A stretch of 64,000 nucleotides of DNA from Micromonospora okii (GTDB lineage: Bacteria > Actinomycetota > Actinomycetes > Mycobacteriales > Micromonosporaceae). The notes under the pieces were generated by a model that was given only the letters and a program-made list of their open reading frames with translations, ran no database searches and was not told the DNA's origin. The stretch lies in contig NZ_BBZF01000022.1 in the NCBI RefSeq assembly GCF_020884795.1, positions 202,356 through 266,355 of the forward strand, in the 5' to 3' direction. Below are positions 8,515 to 17,124 of this stretch, in pieces (position 1 is the first letter of the stretch; every line of letters begins with the position of its first letter). The translations under genes were made by a program, and so were the position numbers.

Positions 8515-9513
8515 ATGATACGTACGGTCCCCCTCGGCCGCACCGGCGAGCAGGTCAGCCAGCTCGCACTCGGGTGCATGTTGATGGGCACGTCGACCGA
8601 CGAGCCCACGTCCTTCGGCATCCTCGACCACTACCTCGACGCCGGCGGGTCGTTCCTCGACACCGCCGACTGCTACGCCTGGTGGGACGGCCCGGGCCGG
8701 GTGGGCGGGGAGAGCGAGGAGCTGCTCGGCCGGTGGTTCGCCCGGTCCGGCCGGCGCGACGAGGTCTTCCTGGCCACCAAGGGCAGCGCCTGGGTCGACG
8801 ACCCGGAGGCGGTGCGCGCCGGCCGGGCGGAGGCGTCGCAGCGCTACGCGGGCGCGGGCGGCGACACGCTGCGGCACGCGCTGGACGCCAGCCTCCGCCG
8901 GCTCGGCGTCGACCACGTCGATCTGTACTACGTGCACGTCGACGACCTCGGCACGCCCCTGGAGGAGACGCTGGAGGCCCTCGCCGGGCTCGTCGCGGCC
9001 GGCAAGACCCGCCACCTCGGCTGGTCCAACGTCCGCACCTGGCGGCTCGAACGCATCCGGCAGCTCTGCGAGCGGCACGGCTGGCCCGCCCCGGTGGCGG
9101 TGCAGCAGCAGCACTCGTACCTGCGTCGGCACCCGGGCCGCGACAACGTATCCATCGTGGACGACGAGCAGCTGCGCTACCTGGGGGCGCACGACGACCT
9201 GACGCTGGTGGCGTACTCGCCCATCCTCAAGGGCATCTACGACGACGAGGCCAAGCGGCGCACCCACCACGTCATGCCGCCGTACGAGGGCGCGGACACC
9301 CAGGCCCGGCTCGCCGCCGTGGCCAAGGTCGCCGCCGAGCTGGGGGTCACCGGCAACCAGGTGGTGCTGGCCTGGCTGTTGCAGCAGGACTCGCCCGAGT
9401 TCGTGACGCTGATCGGCCCGCGCACGCGCGAGCAGTACGAGGCCGCGCTCCCCGCGCTCGACCTGCGCCTCGACGCCGCCACGCTGGCCGCGCTCGCCGA
9501 CGCCGAGGCCTGA
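8515..9513 (+). CDS. Aldo/keto reductase
   Basis: A 332-aa NADPH-dependent oxidoreductase of the TIM-barrel aldo/keto reductase family. The start MIRTVPLGRTGEQVSQLALGC is typical. The catalytic tetrad can be placed: Asp and Tyr in FLDTADCYAWW, Lys in LATKGSAW and His in YYVHVDD. The C-terminal GNQVVLAWLL and LIGPRTREQ segments fit the cofactor-binding region. The ATG at 8515 has a strong AAGGAG site six bases ahead. It follows the propeller protein by 49 bases and may be cotranscribed. The carbonyl substrate cannot be predicted. Confidence 0.9.
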   Translation: MIRTVPLGRTGEQVSQLALGCMLMGTSTDEPTSFGILDHYLDAGGSFLDTADCYAWWDGPGRVGGESEELLGRWFARSGRRDEVFLATKGSAWVDDPEAVRAGRAEASQRYAGAGGDTLRHALDASLRRLGVDHVDLYYVHVDDLGTPLEETLEALAGLVAAGKTRHLGWSNVRTWRLERIRQLCERHGWPAPVAVQQQHSYLRRHPGRDNVSIVDDEQLRYLGAHDDLTLVAYSPILKGIYDDEAKRRTHHVMPPYEGADTQARLAAVAKVAAELGVTGNQVVLAWLLQQDSPEFVTLIGPRTREQYEAALPALDLRLDAATLAALADAEA

Positions 9514-9532
9514 CCGCCCGGCCGCGTACCCG

Positions 9533-9559
9533 GTCGCCCCGGACACGCCTGCGGGCGAC
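9533..9559. terminator. Weak hairpin between convergent genes
   Basis: GTCGCCC (9533-9539) and GGGCGAC (9553-9559) can pair across a 13-base loop. It occupies the 51-base gap between the aldo/keto reductase and the convergent DUF2071 gene. Confidence 0.4.
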
Positions 9560-9564
9560 GCCGT

Positions 9565-10308
9565 TCAGCCGGGCCGGCGTAGGGCGACCGGGGGGCCGAA
9601 CGCCACCGGGACGCCGGGGGAGTGGAGCACGCTCACCGGCGGCCCGGCCGGCGCCGGCAGCCCGGCGGCGGTGACCAGCTCGTCGTCCAGGTGCAGCAGC
9701 TCCGCCCGGTGCAGCGGCCAGCGGGGGTGCCAGTTGGGCAGGTGCAGCGTGCGCCCGTACGCCCGGGTGTGCAGCCCCCAGCGGGCGGTGACGAAGTGCT
9801 CCAGTGGGGTCGGCTCGCCGACCGGGTCGCCGACGCGCACCTCCATCCGGCTGGTCGCGCCGGCGGGGCCGGGCCACCGCCGCCGGCACCGGTAGACGCG
9901 ACGGTCGCCGTCGCGGTCCAGCCGCATGGACGACCACATGTACGGCAGCCGCAGCGCCGCCCGGGCCACCAGCACCGGCACCAGCCGGGACGCGTCGAGC
10001 GAGCGGAACACCACGGCGCGCCGGCCGGCCCCGTCGACCGAGTAGAGCCGGACGTTGGTCTCCCAGAAGCTGCCGAAGTACGGCACCCCGGGGCCGCGCC
10101 CGAGGCCCAGCCCGACCATCCGGAAGCCGATCAGGCCGACGTGGGCGACCCCGTCGAGGGTGTCCGGGCGGGTGCCGGCGGGCAGCAGCGGCGCGACCAG
10201 CTCGGGCGCGACCGCCCAGTGCAGGAAGGTGAGATCCTCCCAGCGCTGCCGCAGCACCGCCCGACGGAACGTCGCGCCCGGCGCGGGGTCGATCGCCTCG
10301 ATGCCCAC
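9565..10308 (-). CDS. DUF2071 (YqjF-like) protein
   Basis: A 247-aa protein of the DUF2071/YqjF group, related in fold to acetoacetate decarboxylase. The family-like segments are the N-terminal VLRQRWEDLTFLHWAVAPE, LLPAGTRPDTLDGVAHVGLIGFRM, FWETNVRLYSVDGAGRRAVVF and PLEHFVTARWGLHTR. It starts at the GTG at 10308. No signal peptide or membrane segment is visible, so it is probably cytoplasmic. Its biochemical role is unknown. It is monocistronic, between a convergent reductase and the end of the EamA gene. Confidence 0.85.
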   Translation of the reverse strand: MGIEAIDPAPGATFRRAVLRQRWEDLTFLHWAVAPELVAPLLPAGTRPDTLDGVAHVGLIGFRMVGLGLGRGPGVPYFGSFWETNVRLYSVDGAGRRAVVFRSLDASRLVPVLVARAALRLPYMWSSMRLDRDGDRRVYRCRRRWPGPAGATSRMEVRVGDPVGEPTPLEHFVTARWGLHTRAYGRTLHLPNWHPRWPLHRAELLHLDDELVTAAGLPAPAGPPVSVLHSPGVPVAFGPPVALRRPG

Positions 10309-10356
10309 GCGCCGATTGTCCCCCGTGGGGGGAGCACGCCCCGGGGCGGGAGGGCA

Positions 10357-10379
10357 TCGGGCCGCCCCGAACGGCCCGA
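10357..10379 (-). terminator. Hairpin downstream of the EamA gene
   Basis: TCGGGCCG (10357-10364) pairs with CGGCCCGA (10372-10379) around a 7-base loop, 68 bases after the EamA stop codon on the same strand. Confidence 0.5.
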
Positions 10380-10446
10380 CGCTGCCTGACGTGACCCGAC
10401 GCGGCCCGACCGGCGGCCGGTCCGCCGCCCCCGACCGGCGGGCCGG

Positions 10447-11466
10447 TCAGCTCCTCCCCGCGCCGCCCGAGTGCGTCGGCGCGGGACGGCGCCCACGCCC
10501 CGCCCCGGTGGTCCCGCGCGCCTCCCGCCGTTCGCCGAGAGCCAGGGCCACCACCGCGCCGAGCAGCACGACCGAGCCGGCGACGGCCGGCACCGTGAGT
10601 CGCTCGCCGAGCAGCAGCACCGCGACGACGGCTGCGGTGACCGGCTCGATCAGCGCGACCACCGACGCGGTCGTCGCGCGGACCGTGGCCAGCCCCGCGA
10701 AGAACAGGCTGTAGGCCACCGCGGTGGGGACCATCCCGAGGTACGCGAGCAGGCCCAGAACCTGGCCGGCGTCACCGGAGGTGGGCAGGAGCCCTTCGAG
10801 CAGGGCCGGCGGGAGCAGGCAGAGCATCCCGACGGCGAACCCGCCCAGCGCCGTCGCCCGGGGACCGCCGCCGTCGCCAGCCCGACTCGTCCTCCGGTTG
10901 AGCAGGGTGACGCCCGCGTACCCGCCGGCGGACAGCAGCGCGCAGGCCAGCCCCAGCGCCGGCTGCGGCGCGGCGGCCGGGCTCCCGCCGCCGACCAGCA
11001 GGACCAGGCCGGCCAGCGCCGTCGCGACCGTCACCGCGCCGGCCCGGCCGAGCCGTTCGCCCGTCGTGACGCGGGACCCGAGGGCGATGAGGACCGGCCC
11101 CGAGCCCAGGGTCACCACCGTCGCGACGGCCAGCCCCGCGTATCCCACGGCGGCGAAGTACGCCGTCTGGTAGACGGCCAACCCCACGCCGGTCGTCACC
11201 ACCCGCCGCCACCGGGTCCGCCCGGTGGCGTCCCCGGTGGAGCGTCCCGTGCCCCGCCGGAACAGCAGGTGGCCGGCGCCGAGCAGCACGACGCCGCCCG
11301 CGAAACGCCAGAAGGAGACCGCGACCGGTCCCAGTCCGCTGGTGTCGTAGAGGACGGCCGCCGCGGCGCCGCCGGTCCCCCAGGCGACAGCCGCCACACA
11401 GACGTAGAAGACTCCCCGTCCCACGGACGGGGGCACACTCGAATTCACACGATTCTCCGTTGTCAT
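10447..11466 (-). CDS. EamA (DMT-family) transporter
   Basis: A 339-aa inner membrane protein with about ten hydrophobic helices arranged as two EamA repeats. The first helix reads VFYVCVAAVAWGTGGAAAAVLY, and the second repeat begins near AAPQPALGLACALLSAGGYAGVTLL. The motif ALIEPVTAAVVAVLLLGERL near the C-terminus is typical of RhaT/YdcZ-like drug and metabolite exporters. It starts at the ATG at 11466 with GGGCGGCG before it. It is divergent from the CATRA-like operon across 225 bp. Probably exports a small metabolite; substrate unknown. Confidence 0.9.
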   Translation of the reverse strand: MTTENRVNSSVPPSVGRGVFYVCVAAVAWGTGGAAAAVLYDTSGLGPVAVSFWRFAGGVVLLGAGHLLFRRGTGRSTGDATGRTRWRRVVTTGVGLAVYQTAYFAAVGYAGLAVATVVTLGSGPVLIALGSRVTTGERLGRAGAVTVATALAGLVLLVGGGSPAAAPQPALGLACALLSAGGYAGVTLLNRRTSRAGDGGGPRATALGGFAVGMLCLLPPALLEGLLPTSGDAGQVLGLLAYLGMVPTAVAYSLFFAGLATVRATTASVVALIEPVTAAVVAVLLLGERLTVPAVAGSVVLLGAVVALALGERREARGTTGAGRGRRPAPTHSGGAGRS

Positions 11467-11679
11467 CGCCGCCCGGGCAGCACGAACACACACCCGGGCC
11501 TCGAACAGGTAAGAGTCGGGCCGGGGAAAGCGGTCGTTACCGCAGCGGCGGTGGCGGCGAGACGAGGAGAAGGAGCACGGGCGGATCGTATCGTCGTGGC
11601 GCGTCCGACGGGTCGGGACCCCCGCGCCGATGTCCGGATCACGACATCCGTCGGCCGGGGAAAACGTGAACGCGGCGCA

Positions 11680-11685
11680 TACCCT
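11680..11685 (+). promoter_or_regulatory. -10 box of a leaderless promoter for the CATRA-like operon
   Basis: TACCCT ends six bases before the ATG at 11692, and no Shine-Dalgarno sequence lies between. This is the arrangement of leaderless actinobacterial mRNAs. The rest of 11467-11679 shows no gene; it contains a GATGTC/GACATC inverted repeat near 11630. Confidence 0.45.
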
Positions 11686-11691
11686 TGCGCC

Positions 11692-12159
11692 ATGTCCCGA
11701 CCTGAAGGCTTCTCGATGTCGGCCTCGTCCGGGTCGGCCACCGTGAAGGCCGGCGGCACCGCGACGGTCCGGGTCGCGGTCGGCGGTCCGGGGCGGGACA
11801 GCGGCCCGGTCACGTTCGACGCCACCGGGCTGCCCCCGCACACCTCCGACACCTGGCGTCCACAGCGGATCGCCGGCGGTGGCGGCACCACCGTCCACCT
11901 CACGACGTCGCCGCGCACCCGCCCCGGGGCGTACCAGGTGCTTCTGCGCGCGACGGCCGGGCTCGACTCGCGCAGCGTGCCGTTCACCCTCACCGTGGTC
12001 CGGCCCCAGCGCTCGCCGGCAGACCTCCTCGCCCACGTCGGGCTGGGCGGGATCGTCACAGTCGGGCGGATCGTCGGCTGGCTCGCCGGCCGTGGCGGCC
12101 CGCCCGGGCCGCCCGCCGAATCGCTGCGACCGACCCGCCGCGACGACGAGCGGGTCTGA
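11692..12159 (+). CDS. Ig-like domain protein, first gene of the CATRA-like operon
   Basis: A 155-aa protein with no signal peptide. Residues 8-103 look like one beta-sandwich of the Ig/NEW3 type: ATVKAGGTATVRVAVGG, PVTFDATGLPP, GGGTTVHLTTSPRTRPGAYQVLLRATAG and SVPFTLTVVRP. The pattern of a treated norm followed by TRPGAYQVLLRAT resembles bacterial Ig-like adhesive modules. A short hydrophobic stretch (GLGGIVTVGRIVGWLAG) and a basic tail follow. The stop is immediately followed by the GTG of the next gene (TGA-GTG), so translation is coupled. It may be a ligand-sensing or partner protein of the CHAT protease; this is inference from position only. Confidence 0.7.
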   Translation: MSRPEGFSMSASSGSATVKAGGTATVRVAVGGPGRDSGPVTFDATGLPPHTSDTWRPQRIAGGGGTTVHLTTSPRTRPGAYQVLLRATAGLDSRSVPFTLTVVRPQRSPADLLAHVGLGGIVTVGRIVGWLAGRGGPPGPPAESLRPTRRDDERV

Positions 12160-15100
12160 GTGGCCGGGGCCACCGACCGGGACCGCGCGCTGCACCTGCT
12201 CCGGGCGCGGCTGACGCGGATGGAGCAGGATCCGACCGAGGCCACCGACGGCGTAGCCCTGGTCGAGGCCGCCCGGCTGACCCTGCACCGCGCGCCGGAC
12301 GACGTCGAGGCCGCGCTGGCGGTCGGCGCGCTGCACCTGGTCAGGGCCGCGCTGCTGGCCGACGAGGCCAGCGACGAGGAGGAGTACGCCTGGTTCCTCT
12401 GGTGCGCCTGGCTGCACCGGGTCTCGCCGGACCTGGTGCCGGTCGAGGTCCGCGACGCCGTCGCCGCGGCGGAGGTCACCGTCGACGACGCGGACCTCTG
12501 CGCGGCCGAGGCCGACGCGCTTCTGGCCGACCCGGTCGCCGCCGACCCGGCGGCCCTGGATCTCGGCATCCGACTGCTGCGTCGCGCCGTGGCCGGCGCG
12601 GGCCGGGGGCGACGCCTGGAGTACGGCGCCAACCTCGGCTCCGCGCTGCGCGTGCGGTACGCCCATGGCGGCGACCCGGCCGACGTGCGCCGCTCCGCCG
12701 ACGCCCTCACCGACGCCCTCGCCGCCGCCCGGGGCGACGAGCCGGAGCTGCCCGTCGCGCGGCTCTGGGCGGCGCTCACCCACCGGCAGCTCTACGAGCT
12801 CGACCGGGCCGACCCCGCCGACCTCGACCGGGCCGTCGCGCTCGGCCTGTCCGGGCTGGCCGGGGTCGACCCGCAGCAGCGCGCCGCGTACCTGCCGGTG
12901 GTCCGGGGCGCGCTGCGACTGCGGTACGGCGGCACCGGCGACCCGGCCGACCTGGACGCCGCCATCGCGCTCGCCCGGGAGGAGGTCGCCCTGGCCACGG
13001 AGGACGTCGACCGTGGCGAGGTCCTCGCCGACCTGGCCGGCCTGCTCAGCCAGCGCCACGACCACGACCACGCCGGCGGCCCCGCGCCCGCCGAGGCGCT
13101 GGCCCTGGCCGAGCAGGCCGAACGGCTGTTACCGGCGACGCATCCCCGCCGGGCCGTCCTGTTCGGGCTCCTCGCCGGGCTCTGGCGCGGCCGGTCCGGC
13201 GGCGACGACCGGGCAACCCTGGACCGCGCCGTCGCCTACGGGCGGGCCGCCGTGGCCGCCGCGCCGCCCGGGCACCCGGACCGGCTGCTGGGCCTGCACA
13301 GCGCCGCCCTGGCCCACCGTGCCCGCTTCGACCGGTTCGCCGCGCCGGAGGACATCGCCGAGGCAATCCGCCTCGCCGGTGAGGCCGCCCGGGAGGCCGC
13401 CCCGGACGACCCGGAGCGCACGACCGTGCTGCTCAACCTCACCTCGCACCTCACCGCCGGCTTCGCGGTCACCGGCCGGCGCGACGACCTCGACCGGGCG
13501 GTGGAGACGGGCACGGAGGCGCTGGCCGCGCTCCCCGCCGGGCACCCGGAGCGGGCGGGCGTCGCCGGCAACCTCGGCAACGCCCACCACGCCCGCTACG
13601 AGCTGCTCGGCCGGGAGGACGACCTGGACCGGGCGGTGCGGCTGGCCGTCCTCGCCGCCGAGGAGTCGGCGGGCCGTGGCAACCACCCGGGGCACCTGGC
13701 GCAGCTCGCCCAGCGCCTGCTCACCCGCTACGAGCGGCACGCCGACCCGGCGGACCTGCACCGGGCCGCGTCGGCGGCGGAGGAGTCCCTGCGGCTGGCG
13801 GCGTCCGGCCACCCCGACCGGCCGCGGGCGCTCGCCGCGCTGCGCGCCGCCCTGCTCCGCCGGTTCGACGGCGCGGGCGTCGCCGACGACCTACACCGGG
13901 CCGTCGCGCTCGCCGAGGAGGCGGTGGGACTCACCGCCCCCGACGATCCGGAGCTGCCCGGCCGGCTGGTCAACCTCGGCGCGGTGTTGCGTCGGCGGGG
14001 TGACGCGACCGGCGACCGGGGCAGCCTGGACGACGCCGTGCTCGCCGGCGAGCGGGCACTCGGGCTGGCCCCCGCCGGTCACCCCGACCGGCCGCTGGTG
14101 CTGGCGGCGCTGGCCGGCGCGCTGAGCGAGCGGGCTCGCCGGCACGGCGACCGCGACGACCTCGACCGGGCGATCACGATCGAGACCGAGCTGCTGGACG
14201 GCGCGGTCGCGGGCGGCCCCGAGTGGCTGGCCCGGGCGGTCAACCTCGGCGTCTCGCTGGCCGACCGGGCGAGGCTCGCCGGCGACCCGCAGGAGAGCCG
14301 GCGCGCGGTCGACCTCGCCGAGGCGGTGGTCGCGGCCACCCCGGCCAACCATCCCGACCGCCCCCGGCACCTGGCCAACCTCTGCTCCCTGCTGACCGGC
14401 CACTTCGAGCTGTGCGGCCGGGTCGCGGACGCGGACCGGGCGGTCGCCGTCGGCGGCGAGTCGGTCCGGGCGCTGCCGCCCGGCCACCCGTACCGGCCCG
14501 TCGCCCTGGGCAACCTGATGTCCGCGCTGCTGCGCCGCTACGAGCGCTACGGTGCCCTCGCCGACCTCGACGCCGCCGTCGCGGCGGGCGCCGAGGCGGT
14601 CGAGGCGGCCACCCCGGTCGCCGGGGCCGAGACCCGGGCCGCCCTCGCCTCCGTGCTCACCCGGCGGTACGAGCGCACCGGCGACGCCGGCGACCTGGAC
14701 CGTGCGGTGCTGGCCGCCCGCACGGCCGCCGAGGCCGACGTCTCCGGCCCGCGCCGCGCCGACCTGCTCAACAGCCTCGGCATCACGTCGCTGACCCGCT
14801 ACCGGGCGGTCGACGACCCGGCGGACCTCGACGCGGCGGTCACCGCGTTCACCGCCGCGGCGGCGGCCGCCGACCCGGCCGACGCCCGCCTCGGCATGTA
14901 CCGCATCAACCTGGCGATGGCCGTGTTGTCCCGGTACGCCGCGCGGCGCGACCCCGACGAGCTGGACACCGGAATCGCGCTGGCCGAACGGGCCGTCGAC
15001 TCGGTCGGCCCCGACCACCCGGAGTACGCCCGCTACAGCTTCAACCTGGGAGTCGCCCGCTGGGTCCGGTTTCGGGAGCGGGCGGACGAGCGGGCCCGGA

Positions 15101-17124
15101 CGGCCGCCGTCGACGCCTTCCGCGCCGCGCTGCGCGCCCCGGCCGGGCCCCCGGCGCAGCGGATGGCCGCCGGCCGCTGGCTGGCCGAGCTGGTGGGCGA
15201 CGCGGGCGACCCGGAGCGGAGCCACGAGACGCTGACCGAGGTCCTGGCTCTGGTGCCGGCGCTGGTCGACCCGGGGCTGCCGCGCCCGGACCGGCAGCAC
15301 CAGCTCGACCAGTTCTACGGCCTCGGTCAGCTCGCCGCCGCCGCCGCGCTGACGTGCGGCCGACCGGAGGAGGCGTGGTCGGCCCTGGAGCAGGGGCGGG
15401 GCGTGCTGCTCGGGCAGGCGCTGCGCACCCGGGGCGAGAGCGACCGGCTGCGCGCCGCCCACCCGGCGCTCGCCGAGGAGCTGGAGGCGGTGCGGCTCGC
15501 CCTGGACGACCCCACCCCGGTCGGGGCCCCGGCGGACGCCACCGGCCCCCAGCCGGGCCGGGCGGCGGCCGGCGCCCGGTTGGAGCGGCTGCTGGACCGC
15601 GTCCGCGCCGAGCCGGGGTTCGCCCGCTTCGGCCTGCCGCCGACGCTCGACGAGCTGCGCGAGGCCACGGCCGACGGGACCGTCGTCGCGGTCAACGTCG
15701 ACCGGGAGCGCTGCGACGCGCTGATCCTCACCGGGCGGGGAGCGGACCACGTGCCGCTGCCCGGGCTCACCGCCGACGAGGCGACCGCGCGGGCCAACGA
15801 CTTCCTCGCCGCCGCGCACCCGGCCGACGGCGGGACCGCCGACAACGAGGCGCTCGCCGCCGTGCTCCGGTGGCTCTGGGACGCCGTCGCCGAGCCGGTC
15901 CTGCGGCACCTCGGCTGCGCCGCCACCCCCGAGGCGCCGACCGAGCGGTGGCCGCACGTCTGGTGGGTGCCGACCGGGCCGCTGTCGGTGCTGCCGATCC
16001 ACGCCGCCGGGCACCTCGACGACCCGCCCGGCCCGGGGAGGAGGACCGTGCTCGACCGGGTGGTCTCCTCCTACACCCCCACCGTCGGGGTCCTGCGCCA
16101 CGCGCGGACCCGGCCGCGACCGGGCGGCGGGACCCCCCTGGTGATCGGGATCAACGACACCGGCGGGCGGGCCCGGCCCCTGGCGTACGCGGCGGACGAG
16201 GCCCGCTGGGTGCACCGGATCCTCGGCGGCACGGGCGAGCCCCTGCTCGACGAGCAGGCCGGCCGGGACGAGGTGCGCGCCCTGCTGCCCTCGGCGGCGT
16301 GGGCGCACTTCGCCTGCCACGGGGTGACCGCCGTCGACCCGGACGACAGCCACCTGCTCCTCGCCGACGGCGCGCTGACCGTACGGGAGCTGGCCCGGAT
16401 GGAACTCGGCGGCACGCACCTGGCGTACCTGTCGGCGTGCACCACCGCCTACGGCGGCACCCGGATGGCCGACGAGTCGATCCACGTCGCCTCGGCCCTC
16501 CAACTCGCCGGGGTCACCCACGTCGTCGGCACCCTCTGGCCGATCTCCGACCTGGTGGCCCCCGAGTTCTCCCGCACGGTCTACCGCAGCCTGGACTCCG
16601 GCGCCGCGCCGGCCCAGGCGGTCCACGAGGCGGCCCGCGCCATCCGCGACGAGTACCCGGAGCATCCCTGCCTGTGGGCCGCGCACGTCCACCACGGACC
16701 GCGCGGCGAGTTCCTGACCACCGAGGAGTCGCACCTGATGACCACCGACACCGACGACAGCGCGTACCGGGCCGAGGCGACCAAGGTCGCCGACCGGCTG
16801 GCCCGGCTGGGCACGGCCGGGGTGGGGGAGTCGACGCTGCCCCGGCTCGACAACATCCTCGCCGCCACCGAGCGCGCCCTGGACTCCCGGGACGCGGCGC
16901 TGCTGCGGAGGGTCAAGGGCGACCTGACGATCCTCGCCTCCACCCGGTTCGGCGGCGTGGGGGACGGAGGCAGCCCCCAGCCGGCCGCCGACCTGCCGGC
17001 GGAGCGGCTCAACATCCTCGTCCACCGCCTGCGTACGGTGGCGGCGGGAGACGCGGCCGGGGGCGCGGCGGCGGGGGAGACGGGCGGGGACGCCGGACGG
17101 GGACATGACCGACCCGCCCGCTGA
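12160..17124 (+). CDS. TPR-CHAT protease with fused CATRA-associated C-terminal domain
   Basis: A 1654-aa cytoplasmic protein. Residues 1 to about 1120 are an array of TPR-like units with the repeating pattern R-Y-x5-D-x-x-DLDRAV-x5-EAV-x5-GHPDRP. The CHAT caspase-like domain occupies about 1190-1520, with His1387 in HFACHG, Cys1427 in LSACTTAYGG, and HVVGTLWPISD after it. CHAT proteins usually end soon after a WAAHVHHGP-type stretch. Here about 130 residues continue, ending in ERLNILVHRL, which I recall as the hallmark of the separately encoded CATRA-associated small protein. GAGGAG at 16723-16728 precedes an in-frame ATG at 16738, so this domain could also be made alone. TPR-CHAT proteins act in conflict or programmed-death responses, with TPRs thought to sense a partner. 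It overlaps the next gene by 20 bases. Confidence 0.88.
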   Translation: MAGATDRDRALHLLRARLTRMEQDPTEATDGVALVEAARLTLHRAPDDVEAALAVGALHLVRAALLADEASDEEEYAWFLWCAWLHRVSPDLVPVEVRDAVAAAEVTVDDADLCAAEADALLADPVAADPAALDLGIRLLRRAVAGAGRGRRLEYGANLGSALRVRYAHGGDPADVRRSADALTDALAAARGDEPELPVARLWAALTHRQLYELDRADPADLDRAVALGLSGLAGVDPQQRAAYLPVVRGALRLRYGGTGDPADLDAAIALAREEVALATEDVDRGEVLADLAGLLSQRHDHDHAGGPAPAEALALAEQAERLLPATHPRRAVLFGLLAGLWRGRSGGDDRATLDRAVAYGRAAVAAAPPGHPDRLLGLHSAALAHRARFDRFAAPEDIAEAIRLAGEAAREAAPDDPERTTVLLNLTSHLTAGFAVTGRRDDLDRAVETGTEALAALPAGHPERAGVAGNLGNAHHARYELLGREDDLDRAVRLAVLAAEESAGRGNHPGHLAQLAQRLLTRYERHADPADLHRAASAAEESLRLAASGHPDRPRALAALRAALLRRFDGAGVADDLHRAVALAEEAVGLTAPDDPELPGRLVNLGAVLRRRGDATGDRGSLDDAVLAGERALGLAPAGHPDRPLVLAALAGALSERARRHGDRDDLDRAITIETELLDGAVAGGPEWLARAVNLGVSLADRARLAGDPQESRRAVDLAEAVVAATPANHPDRPRHLANLCSLLTGHFELCGRVADADRAVAVGGESVRALPPGHPYRPVALGNLMSALLRRYERYGALADLDAAVAAGAEAVEAATPVAGAETRAALASVLTRRYERTGDAGDLDRAVLAARTAAEADVSGPRRADLLNSLGITSLTRYRAVDDPADLDAAVTAFTAAAAAADPADARLGMYRINLAMAVLSRYAARRDPDELDTGIALAERAVDSVGPDHPEYARYSFNLGVARWVRFRERADERARTAAVDAFRAALRAPAGPPAQRMAAGRWLAELVGDAGDPERSHETLTEVLALVPALVDPGLPRPDRQHQLDQFYGLGQLAAAAALTCGRPEEAWSALEQGRGVLLGQALRTRGESDRLRAAHPALAEELEAVRLALDDPTPVGAPADATGPQPGRAAAGARLERLLDRVRAEPGFARFGLPPTLDELREATADGTVVAVNVDRERCDALILTGRGADHVPLPGLTADEATARANDFLAAAHPADGGTADNEALAAVLRWLWDAVAEPVLRHLGCAATPEAPTERWPHVWWVPTGPLSVLPIHAAGHLDDPPGPGRRTVLDRVVSSYTPTVGVLRHARTRPRPGGGTPLVIGINDTGGRARPLAYAADEARWVHRILGGTGEPLLDEQAGRDEVRALLPSAAWAHFACHGVTAVDPDDSHLLLADGALTVRELARMELGGTHLAYLSACTTAYGGTRMADESIHVASALQLAGVTHVVGTLWPISDLVAPEFSRTVYRSLDSGAAPAQAVHEAARAIRDEYPEHPCLWAAHVHHGPRGEFLTTEESHLMTTDTDDSAYRAEATKVADRLARLGTAGVGESTLPRLDNILAATERALDSRDAALLRRVKGDLTILASTRFGGVGDGGSPQPAADLPAERLNILVHRLRTVAAGDAAGGAAAGETGGDAGRGHDRPAR

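Noticed and set aside
10471..11691. N-terminal extension of the Ig-like protein to 562 codons
   Set aside because: The extension runs antisense through the EamA gene and lacks coding character. The ATG at 11692 with a -10 box six bases ahead is far better.
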